DNA of 10,418 bases from Spongiibacteraceae bacterium (lineage in GTDB: Bacteria > Pseudomonadota > Gammaproteobacteria > Pseudomonadales > PIVM01): NCBI GenBank assembly GCA_030618505.1, contig JAUXDF010000075.1, positions 1 through 10,418 of the forward strand, written 5' to 3'. Positions 6,857 through 10,418 of the stretch are shown piece by piece (positions within the stretch are counted from its first letter, which is position 1; each line of letters begins with the position of its first letter). The notes under the pieces were generated by a model. The model was not told where the DNA came from. It saw nothing but the letters and a program-made list of their open reading frames with translations, and ran no database searches. The position numbers were made by a program, and so were the translations under genes.

Positions 6857-7546
6857 TTAGAGTAGGGGTTCCGGAGTTGCATACACTGAGCGATAGAAGA
6901 CGCGCGCCATGGTATCAATGGCAATTTCGTCGTCTAGTGTTGAGTTGTTTGATTCTCCGCCCTCAATGAGCCAAATGTAACAGAAGTAATCCATCATTGA
7001 ACCGATGGCTGAGGCCATGATTTCCGGGTGTGGATTGGGGGCTTTCGCTAAGCCTTTCGCTTCTGCAGATATGATGGATACAGTAATTCTCTTGCGTGCA
7101 TCGGCACGAATATCTTGCCAGCGCCGTTTGAAGTGTTCATCCACCATGGCGGCCTGAAACATGGCGGCCAGCTCTGCTGAGTGGTCGCGACAACTGTGCC
7201 AATAGATAGCGCACAGTTCGCGTGTTAAGGCGTAGGGTTCGGTGTCTCTGGTATTGAGTGCTGACATTCTTGTCAGGGTTTCAGTCTTGAAGTCTTCGGC
7301 CAGTTGCTCTAGTAGTTCTTCCTTGTTTTTAAAGTAAGTGTAGAAAGACCCAGCTGCACAGCCTGCTTCACCGGTAATGTCAGTGATGTTGGTATTAGAG
7401 TAGCCTTTTTGTCTGAACATCTGCCGTGCGGCAGAAAGTAGTGCAGCACGGCTGCGAATCCCGCGCGCAGTCAGTACTGTCCCGTCTGCAGGGAGCTCAT
7501 TGTTGGCTTTTTTGTTTGCGGTGGTTTGGGGTTTACTGGTTTTCAA
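6857..7546 (-). CDS. TetR/AcrR family transcriptional regulator (TTG start)
   Basis: A 229-residue TetR regulator. After a Lys/Asn-rich tail the DNA-binding domain begins near residue 30. The helix-turn-helix lies around 54-78 (ITDITGEAGCAAGSFYTYF, then KNKEEL), followed by a helical ligand domain. The start is a TTG codon (7546-7544): an in-frame stop lies three codons upstream with no ATG or GTG between, and the next Met (43) lies inside the DNA-binding domain. The TTG overlaps the stop of the VOC gene (TTGA), and no strong Shine-Dalgarno is visible, so translation is probably coupled and modest. It is unlike the other TetR protein outside the HTH region. Together with the VOC gene it forms a two-gene operon whose promoter abuts the divergent acyl-CoA dehydrogenase gene, so autoregulation plus control of that gene is the natural reading. 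Confidence 0.92.
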   Translation of the reverse strand: MKTSKPQTTANKKANNELPADGTVLTARGIRSRAALLSAARQMFRQKGYSNTNITDITGEAGCAAGSFYTYFKNKEELLEQLAEDFKTETLTRMSALNTRDTEPYALTRELCAIYWHSCRDHSAELAAMFQAAMVDEHFKRRWQDIRADARKRITVSIISAEAKGLAKAPNPHPEIMASAIGSMMDYFCYIWLIEGGESNNSTLDDEIAIDTMARVFYRSVYATPEPLL

Positions 7547-8091
7547 ATGCGTTCACTATCTGATACTTCTTTGTGGATGTTATCGCCGATGTCACTGGTG
7601 GGCAAGCGAAGTAGTCGCAGTGCTTCTTCTTCAGTTTGTAGAAATTCATTTTTGTTCGTTGTGACACAAAATTCAACCATGATGCCGTTGGGGTCGTTCA
7701 GGTAGATCGATGTGCACCAACTGTGATCCATCTTGACTATTTCGTCCAGTCCCTTGGCTTTTAATTGCTCAACCTTGGCATTGAGTTCTTCAAGGGTGTC
7801 GAGTTTAAAGGCTATGTGATTTGACCACTGGGGAAGCCCGAGGCTAACGGTAATGTCAGTTTTATAGTCGGCTTCTTCGCCGATGTCGTTGAACTCGAAA
7901 AAGGCTAAAGCATCGCCATTTCCCAGCGCAAAGAAAAAGTGGCGGAAGTAGCCGTCTCCCAATAAGTGATTTTCAGTGTGAAGCAGACGCAAGCCAAGTT
8001 TGTTGGCGTAAAAATCGTAAGTTGCTTCTGTATCACGGGTTGTGTAGGCGACGTGATGCAGTCCTTTGGGTTCGATAGATGCGTTAGTCAT
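7543..8091 (-). CDS. VOC (glyoxalase / extradiol dioxygenase-fold) family protein
   Basis: A complete 182-residue protein with two vicinal-oxygen-chelate beta-alpha-beta modules (about 9-68 and 88-145). Candidate metal ligands are His13 (HHVAY), His92 (NHIAF) and Glu140 (IMVEF), the 2-His-1-carboxylate arrangement of type I extradiol dioxygenases and relatives. Tyr130 sits ten residues before Glu140, with DPNG between, as in those dioxygenases. However, there is no histidine between Met1-numbered positions 68 and 91, where the acid-base His of ring-cleaving enzymes would be expected. It could be a dioxygenase-like enzyme, an isomerase/epimerase such as methylmalonyl-CoA epimerase-type proteins, or a lyase. 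The C-terminal 35 residues are charged and extend past the fold. The ATG start has a purine-rich AGGGGG about 8 bases upstream. It is first in an operon with the TetR gene. Confidence 0.88.
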   Translation of the reverse strand: MTNASIEPKGLHHVAYTTRDTEATYDFYANKLGLRLLHTENHLLGDGYFRHFFFALGNGDALAFFEFNDIGEEADYKTDITVSLGLPQWSNHIAFKLDTLEELNAKVEQLKAKGLDEIVKMDHSWCTSIYLNDPNGIMVEFCVTTNKNEFLQTEEEALRLLRLPTSDIGDNIHKEVSDSERI

Positions 8092-8123
8092 ACGATTTCC
8101 CCCTTGTATTTAATAGCATTGAT

Positions 8124-8156
8124 TTGAATTTTATATCTATATGAATTAAGATTCAA
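8124..8156. promoter_or_regulatory. Overlapping face-to-face promoters on one inverted repeat
   Basis: Minus strand: -35 TTGAAT (8156-8151), 17-base spacer, -10 TAAAAT (8133-8128), driving the VOC-TetR operon. Plus strand: -35 TTGAAT (8124-8129), 17-base spacer, -10 TAAGAT (8147-8152), driving the acyl-CoA dehydrogenase. The two identical -35 boxes form the ends of an inverted repeat. Inside it is a further near-palindrome, AATT-ATAT-ATAT-AATT (8127-8147), a plausible TetR operator. The minus promoter is the better match. Confidence 0.5.
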
Positions 8157-8228
8157 GTTAAGTTGATTTATTATTCAGTTTTGTTAAATTGTAATTTTTT
8201 TTATTACTTATATAGAGGAGTTGTTCTA

Positions 8229-9404
8229 ATGGAGCTTACTGAAAGTCAGGTTGCGATACGCGACCTATATCGCAACTACATGACAAATGAGCTTGAGCCT
8301 CGAACCCCAGCTTTTGAGTCCTGCGAAGAGTCCGTTTTCCCCTTTATGAAGAAGATGATTAAGGATCTTGGCCTCGATATGGCCGCCGATGCCATCCTTA
8401 AGAAAGGTAGGGGTGGCGAGAAGAGTGAGAAGTCTGAAGGGCTTGATGACGAAACCGCCGCGTTGATGCGTTATGCGGAAACCCAGTTGATTATAGAAAT
8501 TTCTCGTATTAACCCCGGCTTTCAGCAGAGCTTTGGAGTGAGTGTGGGGCTTTGTGGCGGCAATATTGTTATTCGCGGTACACAGGAACAAAAAGAGAAG
8601 TACGCCGTACCGTTGTTGCGTGGTGAGAAGGTAGGCTGTTGGTGTTTGACAGAGCCTGGTGCTGGTTCGGATGCTTTTGGCTCAATGAAGACTTCGGTAA
8701 AGCGCGATGGCGATTTTTATGTAATGAATGGTTCCAAAACCTTTATTACCAATGGCCCCGATGGCGAGATTTTTCTGGTTTATGCTCGCAATGAAGAGGA
8801 TGCCAGTATTCAGGCGTTTATCGTCGAGCGAGAGTTTGAAGGTTTGAGTACCGGCAAACCTTTTAAGAAAATGGGTATGCGCTGTTCGCCCACTAGTGAG
8901 GTTTTCTTTGATAATGTTCGTATTCCTGTTTCCAATATTTTAGGTGGCGGTAATAAAGATCGAAATCATGTGCGTAAATCTTTATCTCGTGAGCGTATGG
9001 GCATTTCTATTATGGGCTATGCCATTGCCGATCGTTGTTTTGAAATTGCTCGCGATTACGCCAAGGAGCGAGAGCAGGGCGGCCAGCCAATCGCCAATTA
9101 TCAGTTGATACAAGAACGTCTGGCGCGCATGTATATTGATGTGAGTAATGCGCGGCGTATTGTTTATGGTAGCTCTGCATCAGCTGAGGGGCTTTCTGCG
9201 CTAGACGCTAGTGCTGCCAAGCTGTTTTTGGCGGAGGTAGGCACCCGTGTCGCTACTCAGGCGATTCATATTCTTGCCGGTTATGGTTATATGGAAGAGT
9301 ACAAAGTAGAGCGTTTGATGCGTGATGCGATGTTGCTTGAGCTGGGTGGTGGTACGACTGAAATCCAGATTCTAACTATCGCACGTCATATTCTTGCTGA
9401 ATAG
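8229..9404 (+). CDS. Acyl-CoA dehydrogenase (isovaleryl/long-chain type active site)
   Basis: A 391-residue FAD-dependent acyl-CoA dehydrogenase. The start is ATG 8229 with AGAGGAG about 8 bases upstream; an in-frame TTG at 8163 would add 22 unlikely residues. CLTEPGAGSDA (139-149) and FITNG (172-176) are flavin-site motifs, and HILAGYGYMEEY (347-358) is typical of the C-terminal domain. The usual catalytic-Glu position near the C-terminus is glycine (Gly374 in LGGGT). Glu255 in SRERM aligns instead with the helix-G base of isovaleryl- and long-chain acyl-CoA dehydrogenases. A charged, Lys/Glu/Gly-rich insert (about 57-73) interrupts the N-terminal helical domain. It differs clearly from the ACAD11-like protein in the window. 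It probably introduces an alpha,beta double bond into a CoA ester; the chain type is unknown. It is divergent from the VOC-TetR operon and precedes a TonB-dependent receptor. Confidence 0.94.
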   Translation: MELTESQVAIRDLYRNYMTNELEPRTPAFESCEESVFPFMKKMIKDLGLDMAADAILKKGRGGEKSEKSEGLDDETAALMRYAETQLIIEISRINPGFQQSFGVSVGLCGGNIVIRGTQEQKEKYAVPLLRGEKVGCWCLTEPGAGSDAFGSMKTSVKRDGDFYVMNGSKTFITNGPDGEIFLVYARNEEDASIQAFIVEREFEGLSTGKPFKKMGMRCSPTSEVFFDNVRIPVSNILGGGNKDRNHVRKSLSRERMGISIMGYAIADRCFEIARDYAKEREQGGQPIANYQLIQERLARMYIDVSNARRIVYGSSASAEGLSALDASAAKLFLAEVGTRVATQAIHILAGYGYMEEYKVERLMRDAMLLELGGGTTEIQILTIARHILAE

Positions 9405-9415
9405 CTGAATAGCTG
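9396..9415 (+). repeat. Short tandem repeat over the dehydrogenase stop codon
   Basis: GCTGAATA occurs twice in direct succession (9396-9403, 9404-9411), followed by a partial third unit GCTGAG. The first unit includes the stop codon TAG of the acyl-CoA dehydrogenase gene, and the second recreates the same codons after it. It looks like a small slippage duplication at the gene end with no effect on the protein. Confidence 0.7.
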
Positions 9416-9422
9416 AGTTGAT

Positions 9423-9456
9423 GGCCGGATAATATTGGCTTTAGGGCCTGCCGGCC
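9423..9456 (+). terminator. Possible weak hairpin terminator after the dehydrogenase gene
   Basis: GGCCGG (9423-9428) and CCGGCC (9451-9456) form a 6-bp GC stem around a 22-base loop, about 18 bases past the stop codon. It is followed by TATTATTG and no true T-run, so any termination would be weak or Rho-assisted. Confidence 0.3.
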
Positions 9457-9602
9457 TATTATTGATATTGGTGTGAGTTGCGCATTGGAGTTATCTTTGT
9501 TGGCGGTAATGCCTTTGGGCTTAAAAAAGAAGAGAGCAGCATGGTGAATATGCGTATAAAGTTGCGTCAATGTCACACAACTGCTTCAAGTAAATGAAAA
9601 AA

Positions 9603-9631
9603 TTGTCTTGCGGCTATAGTTTGCCTACACT
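9603..9631 (+). promoter_or_regulatory. Candidate promoter of the TonB-dependent receptor gene
   Basis: TTGTCT (9603-9608), a 17-base spacer and TACACT (9626-9631) fit a sigma70-type promoter moderately (four of six in each box). Very AT-rich sequence follows, to about 9660. The leader would be about 43 bases. Its presence suggests the receptor can be transcribed separately from the dehydrogenase gene. The rest of the 276-bp gap (9405-9680) holds no coding sequence that I can support. Confidence 0.4.
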
Positions 9632-9680
9632 CAATTAATAATATTTTATATTTTATCTAACTTAAGGTCAGACCAAACGC

Positions 9681-10418
9681 ATGAAAATCAAACAATCCGG
9701 TTCCTTGTGCTCAGCTATTCATTCTGCAAGTAGTGCAATGTTTATGCCGTTTCCTTTTCGCTGGGATGCAGCATTAAAGACCTTGGTCGTGGCATCGCTG
9801 GTATCCCACGGCAGTATTCAGGCAGATGAAATAGATGAAGAAGAATTTGATTTGAATGTTCTGGAAGAGATTATTGTTACGGCGCAGAAGCGTATGTTGA
9901 CGATACAGGACACGCCTCTTGCAGTAACGGCACTAAGTGGAGGAGAGCTTGATGAGGCTCAGATTACCAATGCGATGGATTTGCAGATGTCTGTTCCCAA
10001 TATGTCCATGACTAAGAGTAATTTTGCCGCCTCGAATATCACTATCCGGGGTATCGGTAATAATGCCGTTAGTAGTGCTGCTGATAGTGGTACGGGCGTG
10101 CATTTTAATGGCGTGTATTTAAAAGCCAGCCGAATTTTTGAAACAGAGTTTTACGATACCGAGCGAATTGAAGTTTTGCGTGGCCCTCAAGGTACGCTCT
10201 ATGGACGCAATACGACAGCCGGGGTTATTAATGTTATCAGTAAAAAACCCCAGGATATTTTTGGTGGAGATGTTAGCGTTCAAGTAGGTAACTACAATAG
10301 TGTTAAAACTAAAGCGGCTATTAATATTCCGTTGACGGATAATCTTTGGCAGCGTTTTTCCGGGTTTTATCTGCAAAGAGACGGGTATGTGGAAAACAAC
10401 CATACGGGTAATGACGTT
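9681..10418 (+). CDS. TonB-dependent outer-membrane receptor (partial, C-terminus outside window)
   Basis: The first 246 residues of a TonB-dependent receptor, open to the window edge. An unusually long leader ends in a hydrophobic core (ALKTLVVASLV, 31-41) with probable cleavage after SIQA (residue 48). An acidic linker follows, and then EEIIVTAQKR (62-71), the TonB-box-like start typical of receptors in marine proteobacteria and sphingomonads. The plug domain shows PLAVTALSG (79-87), the ITIRGIG motif (120-126), and RGPQGTLYGRNTTAGVIN (167-184). The first barrel strands begin near 195. The ATG at 9681 has only an AAGG about 13 bases upstream; Met20 or Met22 would shorten the leader to a normal signal peptide but have no better ribosome site. 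Such receptors import large or scarce molecules using TonB energy. Here the cargo is probably the lipid-like or aromatic substrate of the neighbouring catabolic genes, by position only. Confidence 0.95.
   Translation, partial: MKIKQSGSLCSAIHSASSAMFMPFPFRWDAALKTLVVASLVSHGSIQADEIDEEEFDLNVLEEIIVTAQKRMLTIQDTPLAVTALSGGELDEAQITNAMDLQMSVPNMSMTKSNFAASNITIRGIGNNAVSSAADSGTGVHFNGVYLKASRIFETEFYDTERIEVLRGPQGTLYGRNTTAGVINVISKKPQDIFGGDVSVQVGNYNSVKTKAAINIPLTDNLWQRFSGFYLQRDGYVENNHTGNDV

Noticed and set aside
8163..8228. In-frame TTG at 8163 as start of the second acyl-CoA dehydrogenase.
   Set aside because: The extra residues are translated AT-rich promoter sequence, and ATG 8229 has a strong AGAGGAG site.
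9376..9576. A 66-codon minus-strand open frame after the dehydrogenase gene.
   Set aside because: No recognisable domain, no ribosome binding site, and partial overlap with the dehydrogenase end.
9560..9585. CRP-like TGTGA half-site upstream of the TonB-dependent receptor.
   Set aside because: The second half-site matches poorly, so it is not distinguishable from chance.

Overview
The window looks like a chromosomal catabolic region of a Gram-negative bacterium, probably a marine or environmental gammaproteobacterium. The outer-membrane TonB-dependent receptor, the two TetR regulators, the paired acyl-CoA dehydrogenases and the moderate GC content all fit. A lineage such as Cellvibrionales/Spongiibacteraceae is only a guess. 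There are no RNA genes, CRISPR arrays or complete insertion sequences.

Left half (1-5824, all minus strand). Read in the direction of transcription, there is an acyl-CoA synthetase (5824-4259), then a 394-bp gap with two tandem 148-bp palindromic elements. Next come an ACAD11-like acyl-CoA dehydrogenase (3864-2641), an APH-fold phosphotransferase resembling the kinase half of ACAD10/11 (2629-1610), a short-chain dehydrogenase (1564-794), and a second, FATP-type acyl-CoA synthetase that runs off the left edge (684-1). The set of ligase, kinase, dehydrogenase and SDR resembles the levulinate (lva) pathway of Pseudomonas. There a 4-hydroxyacyl-CoA is phosphorylated and then converted to a beta-oxidation intermediate. 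I infer that this cluster degrades a hydroxy- or keto-acid, possibly a long or branched one, through a phosphorylated acyl-CoA. The substrate is unknown.

Middle (5825-6828). A TetR regulator is transcribed divergently from the synthetase. The 257-bp region between them holds a good promoter for the synthetase and a 30-bp imperfect palindrome that could be the operator.

Right half (6857-10418). A VOC/glyoxalase-fold gene and a second TetR gene overlap by 4 bp on the minus strand. They diverge from a second acyl-CoA dehydrogenase (8229-9404). The short gap between them holds two opposing sigma70-like promoters built on one inverted repeat. After 276 bp a TonB-dependent receptor begins and runs off the right edge. 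It probably imports a substrate for one of these clusters.

The points most worth following up are the split kinase/dehydrogenase module, the covarying tandem hairpins, and the interlocked promoter pair next to a TetR-encoding operon.
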